A stretch of 52,876 nt of DNA from an uncultured Clostridia bacterium (GCA_947165365.1 CAMVAF010000006.1:1-52876); one strand, 5' to 3'. Positions 23,931-34,505 are shown, numbered from the stretch's first letter. Program-made: numbers and translations. The notes: a model not told the origin generated them from the letters alone.

Positions 23931-26900
23931 TTGAAAATGAATAATAATAAATTAAAATTCTTAATTGTAGTTTTAGTTTTCTTTTTGAGCTTCTTTTTTG
24001 TAAAATATAAGGATACTTTTAGTATATATCGTGGTGAATTAAATACTAGAATATATTTAACAGTAACAGACCCTTCAACAACTTTTGAAGTAACATTTGA
24101 TCAAAATTATGGAAATAATACTTCATCAATATTTGTTGGTTATAATCAACAAGTAGGTACACTTCCAACTCCAACAAGAACTGATTATAATTTCTTAGGT
24201 TGGTATGATGATCCTACTGATAATACTAATCGTATTTATTCTGATGAAATTATTACAGGACCGGTGACTTTTTATGCTCATTGGCAAAAAATAATATGTA
24301 AAAAAGTTACAAATGCTAGCAACTTACATACTGAAACTTGTCTAAGTGGTGGCTGTCGTGTAGGTGCAATTGGTATTCCAGCAAATTCAGATATTACCTA
24401 TGGTACAGTTTATGGACAAGGTAGTCCAATTGCAGGTGATGCATATAACTGTGATGTTAATGATGATGGTACATTTGATGCGCAAACTCAATATGGAAAA
24501 TTTACTGAAAGATTTTATTTCTTAAGAGAAGTAGATAATGGTAATGATGAGACTACAGGTGCTTTGGTATATTACACAAGTATTGATAGTAATGGACCTG
24601 TTGATTCACAACATAATTCTAGTATAGGATCAACTAATTATATTGATGCTTCAGCATGGCTGCCTACATCTAGTAGTGGTAGTGATTCATGGGATAATCC
24701 AGGACTTATAGATTTTGATTCTGGTAATGGTAAAATTTCAAGATTTCTTAATTTTGCTGATTTAAGTGCAGTTTGTGGGCCTGTATCTGGAGAAAAAAAT
24801 GCTTCATATTTTGCAGATTGTGGTAAATGGTTCTTATTTGAAAACTCAAGATTCCAATCAACTGGTCTTGGTAGAGCTGGAATATGGTTAGAACATGTAG
24901 ATAATACATATTATCGTATACAAACACAAACGGTACAGTTAGCTATACCTCAAACGGGTGCTAATAGTGATAATACAGCACGACCTGTTATCGAAATTCC
25001 TATGAGTGCTTTTGAGGGATATGTAAATGCTGAAAGATATACAATTAATTTTAATACACATGGTGGTACTCCACAACCTGAAAGTATTAGAAAATATGCC
25101 GGTGAAACGTTAGGAACTCTTCCTGAACTAACACTTGCACATAATGATTTTGCTGGATGGTATGCTGATAGTTCATATAGTACATTAGTATCATCTTCGA
25201 CTACTGTTAATGGTGATATGACTCTTCATGCTAAATGGAGTCCAAGACAAACTAATACTGTAACATTTGATGGTAATGGTGGAACTATTAATGGGGAAAG
25301 TACTTATGTTTTAACTGTAGATACAGGAAGTACAATTAGTTCTAGTGATTATCCTGAAGTAATATATGAAGGAGAGACTCTTGAGGGATGGTATATGGAT
25401 GTTGATCTTACCATACCATTTGATGAAACTATTCAAATAACTTCAAATATAATATTATATGCAAAGTGGGAAAATTATCAGTATGTTGCTAAAATAGGTA
25501 ATACAAAATATGAAACTCTTGAAGCTGCTATAGCTGCTGTTCCAACTACTGGTGAAAAAACAAGAATTACATTGTTAGCCAATATAGAATTATCTTCATT
25601 AATTACTATACCTAGCAATAAATATGTTGAACTAGATGGTGGAAATCATACTATAAGTGGTTCTCTTGCTAATTTGATAACTAATAATGGAACATTGGAT
25701 ATTATAAGTGGTACCATAACAACACCTATAAGGACATCAGCTACTACCTTAATAACTAATGGTGGAAGTGGAACATTAAATATTTCTGGTGGAACTTTAA
25801 CAAATCCTTCTAATAATGGAACACTTGAATTCCTAACAATATCAAATGTTAGTGGTGGAACGGTAAATATTACTGGTGGAACATTAAATAGTTATGGACA
25901 AAGTGCTTCAATTAATGTTAAATCAGGTAATAGTAAATTAAATGTTTCTGGTGGTCGAATTATTGCTCATAGTGTAACTAAAGGACAAGCAATCTATATG
26001 GAAGCTGGTACTGTTACCATAAGTGGTGATGCTTATCTAGAAAACGTTTCTGGTACTGGTGATTCAAGAGCTTGTGTTGATAATAATGGTGGAACACTTA
26101 ATATTACTGGTGGTACAATTGTTTCAAAAGGACATAGTGCTGTTATCGCTAGAAAGAGTGGCGGTAAAGTAATAATTGGTAATAAAGATGATGGAGTTAT
26201 AGATATCACAACACCAGTTATGCGTGGACTAGAATATGGTCTTGATAGATCTAATAGTGGTGCTGTAATTGAAGTTTATGATGGAATATTTGAATCATTC
26301 AATCAAACTCAAGCTATTAGTACAACTAGTGTTACTAAACCAGACGGAATTAACTTCAAAACGGATGGAACAGTTGATATTGATGGTGTAACATATCATA
26401 CCGCATATTTGCTAGCCCCAAGTGTAACAGTATACTTCTATGAAGAAACTAATAGTACTCCAATTTCTGTTACTGTAGATAATGGAGTAGCTATTGGTAG
26501 TGATTTACCAACTGTTACTAAACAAGGATATTATTTTGATGGATGGTATATTGATGGAAATCCATTATATGAAGTAACAAGTTCAACAAAAGTATTTGGT
26601 ACATTTAATGCTTACGCTAAATGGGTTAGAAGTGTTACTAACGCCACATGTGATGACCCAATGAATATTGAAATAAATACAAGTAGTGAAATTGTATTTA
26701 ATGAAAGTGATATTGAATCAGTTACATATTTATCAAGCAACCCTAATATTGCCTCAGTAGATTCTGATGGTACAGTTCATGGTATTGCAGTTGGATCTGT
26801 TACAATTACAATGACAGGATCTAAATCTGGTTTAACAAAACAAATAACAGTTAATATTACCCCAGTAATGAGGACTGTAACATTTACTGATTCAAAACAT

Positions 26901-29900
26901 GAAACAATTACAAGAACAGTTGCGGATGGAACTTCATTAGATGTAAATATGCCAGCTAATCCAACAGATTCTAATTATGTCTTTAGTGGATGGACAATAA
27001 GTGGAGAATTAACACCATTCACATCATCATCACAAGTAAATGATGATATAACAGTTGTTGCTAATTGGCAAGAAAAAGTTAATTATGCTACTTTAACTTC
27101 AAGTCCAACACCAATGAATTTAGTTATCGGTAATAATGGACAAATAACTCTAAGTGCAACAGTTTTAAATGATACAATAGAAGACTTTAGTGTTGAATCT
27201 ACAACTCCTTCAGTTGCAACAGCAACTAAAAATGGAAATGTTATTACTGTTAATGCTTTAGATTATGGAACTACTACTATTAGAATAATAGGTAGTTTAT
27301 CAACTGAAGTTGTACCAATTTCTGTATCAGTTGATTATTTAAAACATACTGTAACATTTAGAGATGATGTTAATCCTGATATTGAAATTGAAGTAATTGA
27401 TGGAACTATGATTGGTGCATCTAATATGCCAGCTGATCCAGTAAAAGAAAAATATTTGTTTGATGGATGGGTTAAATCAACCGATACCTCAACAGCTGTT
27501 GATGCGAATACAGTTGTTAATAATGATATCATTGCTATTGCAACTTGGACACCAACAATTCAGAATGCAACAATACCTTTAACACATGTGGTAACATTAG
27601 GAAGTAGTAATACTATTCCAATTACAGATATTCCTACTGGAATGGAATCTTATACATTCTCTTCAAGTGATAGTACAGTAGCAAGTGTTAATTCAACAAC
27701 TGGTGAAGTAAGTGGTCTTGCTTTGGGAACAGCAGATATAACTATCACTGGTTCAAGATCAAATGTTACAAAAACAGTTCATGTAACAGTAAGTGAAATA
27801 ACTTACACCGTAACCTTTATGAATGATAATAGTGCAACGCCTGTAACTACAGTTTCAGTTGCTGCTGGTAATTCTTTAGGTAATAATATGCCAGCTGATT
27901 TAAGTGAAACAAATTATATCTTTAAAGGATGGACAATAAGTGGAGAATTAACACCATTTACATCATCATCACAAGTAAATGATGATATTACTGTTGTTGC
28001 TAATTGGAGATTAGAATTAAATAGTGCAACAATTAATAAAAATCCAGATCCTTTGACATTTAAAAAAGGAAAAACAGGAGAGATAACATTAACTAATCCT
28101 GATAATAATGGTCGTTTGGTAGAAAATTGTACATTTGCATCAAGCAATACAAATATTGCTGAAGTAACTTATAGCAATAATGTTGCGAGTGTATTTGGAG
28201 CTGATTATGGTGAAATAACAGTTACAATTACTGGTGGTGATTCAAATGTATCAAAAACAGTACAAGTAATAATTAATAATATAAATAATATAACATTTGA
28301 TCCTGATAATGGTAATACAAATGATATTACAACTATTCAGGTAGCTGATGGTTCATCAATTGGTACAAATTTACCAGCAAATCCAACAAAATCAGGTTAT
28401 ACATTTGATTATTGGTACTTATATGATGAAGTTAATAAATCATTAACAACAACTATTCTTGATCCTAGTGATGCAGTTACTAGTGATGCAGTATATAAAG
28501 CAAGATGGGCAGGAGCTAATGATGTAGCTGCAATAGGAACTAATTATTTTACGACTATTCAACTTGCTATTGATTCTGTAGCAACATCTGGAACAGCCGA
28601 GATAAGAATATTAAAGGATGTTAGTCCATCAGGTAGAACAACTGTAAGTAATAGTAAGGATATTACCATTAATGCTAATGGTCATGAATTATCTTGTAGT
28701 AGTGGTACAACAAGTAACCTTTTATATGCTAATGGTGGAAAATTAAGAGTTAAAAATGGAACATTTACATGTAATAAATCAGGTAATGCAACTTTTGAAA
28801 CATCTTCAAGTGGAGAATTACATATTTACGATGGGGCAATTGTGACAAATACTAATAACCGTGGGGCTGTTTATAATCTTGGAAAAACTTATGTACATGG
28901 TGGTCATCTTGAATCATCTACAGGAATTCGTTCTGTTATTGTAAATAGTGGGACTAGTGCTCTTATTGAAATGTATGGTGGAGAAGTTATTCAAACAGCA
29001 ACAACGACTAGTGATAAAGGACAAGGTGCTTTACAAGTTGCAAATGGAACAGTAAAAGTATTTGGTGGAACAGTAATTTCTCAAGCTACTAACACTGCAG
29101 CAATTGATCACTCTAGTACAGGTACATTAATTATTGGTACTGATGATAATAATAATTCTTATGATGCAACTAATCCAGTAATTCAAGGTGATCAATATGG
29201 TGTTTATTCTACTAAAGCATATTCAGTATTTGATGGAATTATTAAAGGTAAAACTGGTACTTATGCCGTTAATAGTCTTGATAATATTACTGCAACTGAA
29301 GCAAATACTGAAATAGTTCATGGTATTGATGGTGATTATAAAACATTATATTACGTATCAAAATATCGTATTAACTTTAATGCAGGTGATGGAACAGTAT
29401 CACCAAGTTATTTGGAATATAACGTCGGTTCAGCCATTGATGGAAGTAATTTCCCAGAACCAACACTTACTGATTACACGTTTGATGGATGGTATCTTGA
29501 TAGTAATTTCCAAACACCATTTGAAACATTTACGCCAAATATATCAGCAACAGTAACATATTATGCTAGGTGGATATCTAATTCCGCTCCTACTACATAT
29601 CGTATTAACTTTAATGCAGGTGATGGAACAGTATCACCAAGTTATTTGGAATATAATGTTGGTTCAACTATTGATGGAAGTAATTTCCCAGAACCAACAC
29701 TTGCTAATTACACATTTGGTGGATGGTATCTTGATAGTAATTTTCAAACACCATTTGCATCATTTACACCAGATTCAGCTACGATAGTAACATATTATGC
29801 TAAATGGACTTATGCATCTTCACTTAATCCAGTTTCCCATAATGTACTTAGTGATGCTGTTACTACATATTTCGATAATATAAATACATATGTAGCTGCT

Positions 29901-30992
29901 GATTCAGCAATTGCTGTTAATCAAGATAGTACTCTAAGTAATGATAATCATACTGCATTTTTAAGTAGTTTGAATACTATATTTACAAATAATAGTTGTT
30001 CAGCATGTAATGGTCCTAATACTTGTACACAGCCAGGTGCTGGAACAAGATGTGATTATCAAAAAGAATATGATACGGGATTAACCGATGACTTAGTTGT
30101 TTATTCATATGATAACGGAGTTAAAGGAAGTACTCCAATTACATATGTAACTTCGGAAGATGGTGTTATCTATAATATGATTCCAGGTAAAACATATTAT
30201 TGGGAATCAGCAACTGATAATACAAAATATGGAGTTGTTACAGCAACTGGAGCAAGAAGAACTCTTAAAACTGATGTTCGAAATCTTCGTGATTTAGGAG
30301 GTTTAGCAGTAAGTTATACTGATATTAGTACAGGAAATACAGTAACAGGAACTATTGATTATGGAAGATTATATCGTGGAGCTCAAATGACCACAGCTCA
30401 AGGGGTTGCGGATTTAACTAAATTAGGTATTACAAGAGAAATTGACTTAAGAGCAGATAATGATAATCCTAGTCAATATCGTTTAGATAACTTTGATATT
30501 GGAACTAATCAAAGTCATACAGATATTGTTGTTACTAATTATCATATTAATCCGGTTGCAACAGATTATTTGCCAACTGAAGCAGATTCTACCGATCAGT
30601 GTGGTATGACACACTTAGATGAATATCGTAAACTTAAAGCTGCTATTAAACAAATCATGACTTATGTAATTGGTAATGGTGTTACTGGTGATAATATATT
30701 CTTCCACTGTACAATTGGTACAGATAGAACTGGTACAATTGCTTATTTCTTGGAAGGACTTCTAGGTGTATCTGAAGAAGATCGTTTAAGAGATTATGAA
30801 TTATCTTACTTCTTTGGACTAACAAATCGTTCACGTTTCCATGATACTTTAAGTTCAAAAATACTTCCTAGATTCTATTCAATGTATAAGTCATATCCAA
30901 CAAATGCTGATATTTATAATTGGTATACTTATGAGCGTGCTGCTGATGATGATACTTTACTTACAGCATTTAGACAAGCAATTATTCATTAA
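23931..30992 (+). CDS. Giant secreted adhesin with InlB-B, beta-helix and BIG2 repeats and a C-terminal tyrosine-phosphatase domain
   Basis: About 2353 residues. TTG at 23931 is eight bases after AGAGG; the GTG at 23922 overlaps the SD. A signal of SipW type (KYKDTFSIYRGELNTR) leads into beta-grasp Listeria/Bacteroides-type repeats (FLGWYDD, then VTFYAHW), which recur throughout. A Cys-containing domain lies at about 125-370. A beta-helix (ISGGTL ladders) spans about 530-790, BIG2-like units 880-1440, and a second beta-helix 1530-1790. Two near-identical InlB-B units are encoded 234 bp apart. The end (about 2115-2310) is a PTP domain: RNLRDLGG, GRLYRGAQM, then HCTIGTDRTG at about 2259-2268 with the catalytic Cys, Asp and Arg. 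No LPXTG or other anchor is seen. Confidence 0.88.
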   Translation: MKMNNNKLKFLIVVLVFFLSFFFVKYKDTFSIYRGELNTRIYLTVTDPSTTFEVTFDQNYGNNTSSIFVGYNQQVGTLPTPTRTDYNFLGWYDDPTDNTNRIYSDEIITGPVTFYAHWQKIICKKVTNASNLHTETCLSGGCRVGAIGIPANSDITYGTVYGQGSPIAGDAYNCDVNDDGTFDAQTQYGKFTERFYFLREVDNGNDETTGALVYYTSIDSNGPVDSQHNSSIGSTNYIDASAWLPTSSSGSDSWDNPGLIDFDSGNGKISRFLNFADLSAVCGPVSGEKNASYFADCGKWFLFENSRFQSTGLGRAGIWLEHVDNTYYRIQTQTVQLAIPQTGANSDNTARPVIEIPMSAFEGYVNAERYTINFNTHGGTPQPESIRKYAGETLGTLPELTLAHNDFAGWYADSSYSTLVSSSTTVNGDMTLHAKWSPRQTNTVTFDGNGGTINGESTYVLTVDTGSTISSSDYPEVIYEGETLEGWYMDVDLTIPFDETIQITSNIILYAKWENYQYVAKIGNTKYETLEAAIAAVPTTGEKTRITLLANIELSSLITIPSNKYVELDGGNHTISGSLANLITNNGTLDIISGTITTPIRTSATTLITNGGSGTLNISGGTLTNPSNNGTLEFLTISNVSGGTVNITGGTLNSYGQSASINVKSGNSKLNVSGGRIIAHSVTKGQAIYMEAGTVTISGDAYLENVSGTGDSRACVDNNGGTLNITGGTIVSKGHSAVIARKSGGKVIIGNKDDGVIDITTPVMRGLEYGLDRSNSGAVIEVYDGIFESFNQTQAISTTSVTKPDGINFKTDGTVDIDGVTYHTAYLLAPSVTVYFYEETNSTPISVTVDNGVAIGSDLPTVTKQGYYFDGWYIDGNPLYEVTSSTKVFGTFNAYAKWVRSVTNATCDDPMNIEINTSSEIVFNESDIESVTYLSSNPNIASVDSDGTVHGIAVGSVTITMTGSKSGLTKQITVNITPVMRTVTFTDSKHETITRTVADGTSLDVNMPANPTDSNYVFSGWTISGELTPFTSSSQVNDDITVVANWQEKVNYATLTSSPTPMNLVIGNNGQITLSATVLNDTIEDFSVESTTPSVATATKNGNVITVNALDYGTTTIRIIGSLSTEVVPISVSVDYLKHTVTFRDDVNPDIEIEVIDGTMIGASNMPADPVKEKYLFDGWVKSTDTSTAVDANTVVNNDIIAIATWTPTIQNATIPLTHVVTLGSSNTIPITDIPTGMESYTFSSSDSTVASVNSTTGEVSGLALGTADITITGSRSNVTKTVHVTVSEITYTVTFMNDNSATPVTTVSVAAGNSLGNNMPADLSETNYIFKGWTISGELTPFTSSSQVNDDITVVANWRLELNSATINKNPDPLTFKKGKTGEITLTNPDNNGRLVENCTFASSNTNIAEVTYSNNVASVFGADYGEITVTITGGDSNVSKTVQVIINNINNITFDPDNGNTNDITTIQVADGSSIGTNLPANPTKSGYTFDYWYLYDEVNKSLTTTILDPSDAVTSDAVYKARWAGANDVAAIGTNYFTTIQLAIDSVATSGTAEIRILKDVSPSGRTTVSNSKDITINANGHELSCSSGTTSNLLYANGGKLRVKNGTFTCNKSGNATFETSSSGELHIYDGAIVTNTNNRGAVYNLGKTYVHGGHLESSTGIRSVIVNSGTSALIEMYGGEVIQTATTTSDKGQGALQVANGTVKVFGGTVISQATNTAAIDHSSTGTLIIGTDDNNNSYDATNPVIQGDQYGVYSTKAYSVFDGIIKGKTGTYAVNSLDNITATEANTEIVHGIDGDYKTLYYVSKYRINFNAGDGTVSPSYLEYNVGSAIDGSNFPEPTLTDYTFDGWYLDSNFQTPFETFTPNISATVTYYARWISNSAPTTYRINFNAGDGTVSPSYLEYNVGSTIDGSNFPEPTLANYTFGGWYLDSNFQTPFASFTPDSATIVTYYAKWTYASSLNPVSHNVLSDAVTTYFDNINTYVAADSAIAVNQDSTLSNDNHTAFLSSLNTIFTNNSCSACNGPNTCTQPGAGTRCDYQKEYDTGLTDDLVVYSYDNGVKGSTPITYVTSEDGVIYNMIPGKTYYWESATDNTKYGVVTATGARRTLKTDVRNLRDLGGLAVSYTDISTGNTVTGTIDYGRLYRGAQMTTAQGVADLTKLGITREIDLRADNDNPSQYRLDNFDIGTNQSHTDIVVTNYHINPVATDYLPTEADSTDQCGMTHLDEYRKLKAAIKQIMTYVIGNGVTGDNIFFHCTIGTDRTGTIAYFLEGLLGVSEEDRLRDYELSYFFGLTNRSRFHDTLSSKILPRFYSMYKSYPTNADIYNWYTYERAADDDTLLTAFRQAIIH

Positions 30993-31001
30993 AAAAAGAA
31001 T

Positions 31002-31025
31002 AGAACTGTTAAAACAGTTCTTTTT
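31002..31025 (+). terminator. Terminator of the SipW/TasA operon
   Basis: AGAACTGTT (31002-31010) with AACAGTTCT (31013-31021), then T4. Confidence 0.82.
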
Positions 31026-31037
31026 CTTATATATTAA

Positions 31038-31066
31038 AACCTTGTTTCATTTTTTGAAACAAGGTT
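31038..31066. terminator. Convergent hairpin between the giant gene and the lipoprotein gene
   Basis: A 12-bp stem, AACCTTGTTTCA (31038-31049) with its complement (31055-31066), loop of T. It serves the minus-strand lipoprotein gene, which ends at 31070, and may back up the plus-strand terminator. Confidence 0.7.
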
Positions 31067-31069
31067 ATT

Positions 31070-31384
31070 TTAATTTTTAGTAAACTTATTATCTTTACCA
31101 GTATCATCTTTAATAATTAAGGTATTTCCATCAAAATGATATTTAAATGTCTTTGGATTATCATTTCCTTTATATAAAATAGTAATTTTTTCGTCATCAA
31201 CTTCATAAGTACAATCAAGTCTTGCTACAGTCATTTCATAGGAACATGTTTTATCATCATTAAATATGTAATAATATTCACTATTTGTTTCTATGGCTTT
31301 CCATTTACCTATAATACTTTTTTTACATCCAGTTGTTATAAATAATAATAAAAATAATACAATTCCAATAAGATATTTTTTCAT
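31070..31384 (-). CDS. Small lipoprotein with lipocalin-like beta domain
   Basis: A 104-residue protein. The signal peptide ends in a lipobox (LFITTGC, Cys about residue 20) followed by KKSIIGKWKAIETNSEYYYIFNDDKTCSYEM, the GxW-type opening of short lipocalin-like or DUF5640-like bacterial domains. One Cys pair in the mature part could form a disulfide. Function unknown. SD AGGAGG lies before the ATG on the minus strand. Confidence 0.75.
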   Translation of the reverse strand: MKKYLIGIVLFLLLFITTGCKKSIIGKWKAIETNSEYYYIFNDDKTCSYEMTVARLDCTYEVDDEKITILYKGNDNPKTFKYHFDGNTLIIKDDTGKDNKFTKN

Positions 31385-31443
31385 ATATCCTCCTAAAAAT
31401 ATTATATATCAAAATACTTAAAAAAACAATTATTATTTATTTA

Positions 31444-32201
31444 TTAATAAACAGAAATAGCATATTTTCTTTTATTATAAATAGATGCAAATTGATTTCC
31501 ATCAATCCAGTATTCACCTTGTCTTCCATCAACTCTTCCATCATGACAGTCATTGACTAAAAAATCACCCTTTGAGTTAAATCCAACAACACATAAACAA
31601 TGATTATTTTCTATTTCACCTCTTTTATCAATGCTCCAAGTGTAATATTTCCAAATAGGGTTATTCCAACCTGTTGTAACAAATACTAAAAGCACATGAC
31701 CTTCTCTTAATTCTTTCTTTAAATCATCTATACTTGCGCCTGTAAAATTTTTACTTGATGCAAATTCTCCTATCCATTTAGCAAGTGGGTTAGGATATAT
31801 TGTCGTTCTTTTACCTGTGTTTTCTCCATCATGTCCAATTTTAGGATTTCCACTATATCCATTAAAAGGTGTCTTACCATAAGGCATCGTCTTCATAAAA
31901 TCATCAAGTGAATAATTAGAAATATATCCAAGACCTCTTAAAGCCATATAAAGAGATACACCTTCACAGCCTAATCGATATCCCGTAGTTTTTTGATTAT
32001 AAGTAGGTATTTCTATATATGATACAACATCTGGATTTAAATTATTATTTAAAGATAAAGAATCAGTAACAGTAAGATATTTTACGGAATTATTAAAATT
32101 AAAAAATTTAATAAAAATATAAGTAATACCAATACAAATAAAAAACATTCCCATAATAGTAAAGATATAAGAAATATTAATTATTTTTTCTCTTTATTCA
32201 T
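31444..32201 (-). pseudogene. C39-like cysteine peptidase with a frameshift in an A-tract (possible phase variation)
   Basis: From 32154 downward the frame encodes 236 residues: a membrane/signal segment, then a Peptidase_C39_2-type domain with catalytic Cys in RLGCEGVSLYMAL, His in NNHCLCVVGF and Asp in FLVNDCHDGR. The best ribosome binding site (AGGAG, 32211-32207) serves the ATG at 32201. That frame reads MNKEKK and stops, because the A-tract at 32189-32184 has six A. With seven A it would continue into the open frame as KIINISYIFTIMGMFF, a full signal peptide. Translation from the ATG at 32154 or 32148 lacks an SD. So the gene is off by one base, phase-variable or misread. The domain itself is intact. 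Confidence 0.6.
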
Positions 32202-32265
32202 TTAAGCTCCTATAATACTATAAAAATATAATAACATAAATCATAAAAAAATTAAATAAAAATAA

Positions 32266-32292
32266 TTAGCACTCTCACTTGACAACTGCTAA
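32266..32292 (+). promoter_or_regulatory. CIRCE element (HrcA operator)
   Basis: TTAGCACTC (32266-32274), a 9-base spacer and AACTGCTAA (32284-32292). The consensus is TTAGCACTC-N9-GAGTGCTAA, so there are two mismatches, both in the right arm. It overlaps the clpB -35 box, so HrcA binding would block the promoter. Confidence 0.85.
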
Positions 32293-32306
32293 AATTTGAG
32301 TATAAT
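32279..32306 (+). promoter_or_regulatory. clpB promoter
   Basis: TTGACA (32279-32284), 16-base spacer, TATAAT (32301-32306). The -35 starts inside the CIRCE spacer. Confidence 0.8.
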
Positions 32307-32328
32307 TAATACATGAGAGGTGATATAT

Positions 32329-34434
32329 ATGTATAATCAAGAAGAAAAAGAAGATGTACTTTCGAAATACGGAAGAGATGTTACTAAAGCTAGTCGTGAT
32401 GGTAAGATTGATCCTGTAATAGGAAGAGATGAAGAAATAAGAAGTATCACTAGAATATTATCAAGAAAGACTAAGAATAACCCCGTATTAATTGGTGAAC
32501 CAGGTGTTGGTAAAACTGCTATTGTCGAAGGACTTGCCAACCGTATCACTAAAGGCGATGTCCCAAATTCTTTAAAGAATAAAACTATTTGGGAACTTGA
32601 TTTAGCAGCATTAGTAGCTGGTGCAAAATATCGTGGTGAATTTGAGGAAAGACTTAAAAATGTCTTAAATGAAATTAAAAAGAGTGAAGGAAATATCATC
32701 ATGTTTATTGATGAAATCCACATGATTGTAGGTAATTCTTCAGAAGGTGCAATGGACACTGGTAACATTCTAAAACCAATGTTAGCAAGAGGAGAAATCC
32801 ATGTAATAGGAGCAACTACTTTAAATGAATATCGTAAATATATTGAAAAAGATGGAGCATTAGAAAGACGTTTCCAAAAGATTATTGTATCAGAACCTAC
32901 TGTCGAAGATACGATAACTATATTAAGAGGATTAAAAGAAAGATTTGAAATACATCATGGGGTAACTATAACTGATAAAGCATTAGTTTCTGCAGCAACA
33001 CTATCTAATAGATATATAACAGATAGATTTCTTCCTGATAAAGCTATTGATTTAGTAGATGAAGCTTGTGCAACTATAAGAGTTCAAATGGATTCTGTAC
33101 CAAATGATTTGGATACTTTAACAAGAGAAATATTATCATTAGAAATTGAAAGACAAGCTATTAAGAAAGAAAAAGATGAATTAAGTAAAAAAAGACTTAG
33201 TGAAATCGAAAATAAACTTTATTTATTAAAACAAGATGAAGCTAAACTTAAAGCTGATTGGGAAAATGAAAAAGGAATTCTTGATAAAATTAAAACAAAA
33301 AAACAAGAATTAGAAAAAGCTAAATTTACACTAGAAACAGCCGAAAATAATTATGATCTTGAAACAGCGGCAAGATATCGTCATGGAGAAATTCCAAGAC
33401 TTGAAAAAGAACTTGAAGAATTAAAAAAACTTTCCGAAAATAGAATTTTAAGTGATACTGTAAATGAAGAAGATATCGCAACAGTTATTTCTAAATGGAC
33501 TAATATTCCGATATCTAAATTAATGAGTGGTGAAAGAGAAAAACTATTACACTTATATGATCATATGAAAGAGTATATTAAAGGACAAGATGAAGCTCTA
33601 AAACTTGTAAGTGATGTGGTAATCAAATCCCGTGCAGGTATTAAAGACCCTAATCGTCCTATTGGTTCCTTCTTATTCCTAGGACCTACTGGTGTTGGAA
33701 AAACCGAAGTAGCCAAAACACTTGCTCTAGAATTATTTGATGATAAAACTCATATTGTAAGAATTGATATGTCGGAATATATGGAAAAGTTTAGTGTTTC
33801 AAGACTTATTGGTTCGCCACCAGGATATGTTGGTTATGAAGAAGGAGGTCAACTTACAGAAGCTGTAAGAAGAAATCCCTATAGTATTGTTTTATTTGAT
33901 GAAATAGAAAAAGCTCATCCTGAAGTATTAAATTTATTACTTCAAATATTAGATGATGGTAGAGTAACAGACTCTAATGGAAGAACAGTTGACTTTAAAA
34001 ATACGATTATTATTATGACTAGTAATTTAGGTGATGAATATGCTTTAAATAGTGAAAAAGACAAAGTAATGGAAGAATTATCCCATACCTTTAAACCAGA
34101 ATTTATTAACCGTATTGATGAAGTAATTATCTTTAATCCATTAAGTAAAGATACTATCTATGAAATATTAGATAAAATAATTCATGAAACCGAAGAAAGA
34201 TTAAAAGATAAAAATATTAAAATAAAATTAACTAGTAAAGCAAAAGACTATTTAGTAGATATCGGTTATGATGTTAATTATGGTGCAAGACCATTAAGAA
34301 GAGTTGTATCTCGTACTATTGAAAATATGATAGCTGAAAAAATAATACAAGGTGAAATAAAGTATGGTGATACCATAACCTTTGATTATGATAAAGATTT
34401 ATTTATTAAAAGTGATTTAAAAGAAGTCCAATAA
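32329..34434 (+). CDS. clpB: ClpB-type disaggregase lacking the N-terminal domain
   Basis: A 701-residue double-AAA Hsp100. AAA-1 has Walker A GEPGVGKT (56-63) and [15 protein letters not shown]-2 has GPTGVGKT (452-459) and [12 protein letters not shown]. Between them is a ClpB-type coiled-coil middle domain of about 120 residues. It ends in [17 protein letters not shown], so this is ClpB rather than ClpC or ClpE. The Clp_N domain is absent: the protein begins with a 10-residue tag and goes straight to [20 protein letters not shown]. Full-length ClpB is about 860 residues. No IGF/L ClpP loop is evident. The CIRCE operator upstream indicates heat-shock control by HrcA. The ATG at 32329 has AGAGG at the right distance. 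Confidence 0.92.
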   Translation: MYNQEEKEDVLSKYGRDVTKASRDGKIDPVIGRDEEIRSITRILSRKTKNNPVLIGEPGVGKTAIVEGLANRITKGDVPNSLKNKTIWELDLAALVAGAKYRGEFEERLKNVLNEIKKSEGNIIMFIDEIHMIVGNSSEGAMDTGNILKPMLARGEIHVIGATTLNEYRKYIEKDGALERRFQKIIVSEPTVEDTITILRGLKERFEIHHGVTITDKALVSAATLSNRYITDRFLPDKAIDLVDEACATIRVQMDSVPNDLDTLTREILSLEIERQAIKKEKDELSKKRLSEIENKLYLLKQDEAKLKADWENEKGILDKIKTKKQELEKAKFTLETAENNYDLETAARYRHGEIPRLEKELEELKKLSENRILSDTVNEEDIATVISKWTNIPISKLMSGEREKLLHLYDHMKEYIKGQDEALKLVSDVVIKSRAGIKDPNRPIGSFLFLGPTGVGKTEVAKTLALELFDDKTHIVRIDMSEYMEKFSVSRLIGSPPGYVGYEEGGQLTEAVRRNPYSIVLFDEIEKAHPEVLNLLLQILDDGRVTDSNGRTVDFKNTIIIMTSNLGDEYALNSEKDKVMEELSHTFKPEFINRIDEVIIFNPLSKDTIYEILDKIIHETEERLKDKNIKIKLTSKAKDYLVDIGYDVNYGARPLRRVVSRTIENMIAEKIIQGEIKYGDTITFDYDKDLFIKSDLKEVQ

Positions 34435-34446
34435 ACTTCTTTTAAA
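34416..34446 (+). terminator. Terminator overlapping the clpB 3' end
   Basis: A 12-bp stem, TTTAAAAGAAGT (34416-34427) with ACTTCTTTTAAA (34435-34446), spanning the stop codon. The T tract is within the descending arm. Confidence 0.7.
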
Positions 34447-34475
34447 TTGACATTAATTTATAAATATTATAAAAT
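34447..34475 (+). promoter_or_regulatory. Promoter of the BIG2-MBL gene
   Basis: TTGACA (34447-34452), 17-base spacer, TAAAAT (34470-34475). Confidence 0.65.
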
Positions 34476-34505
34476 GATAAAGAACCATACTGGAGGTTAA
34501 CCATA

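Noticed and set aside
29320..29787. Two frames of 74-78 codons with similar products
   Set aside because: Shadows of the duplicated InlB-B units in the giant gene; their likeness only reflects the DNA repeat.
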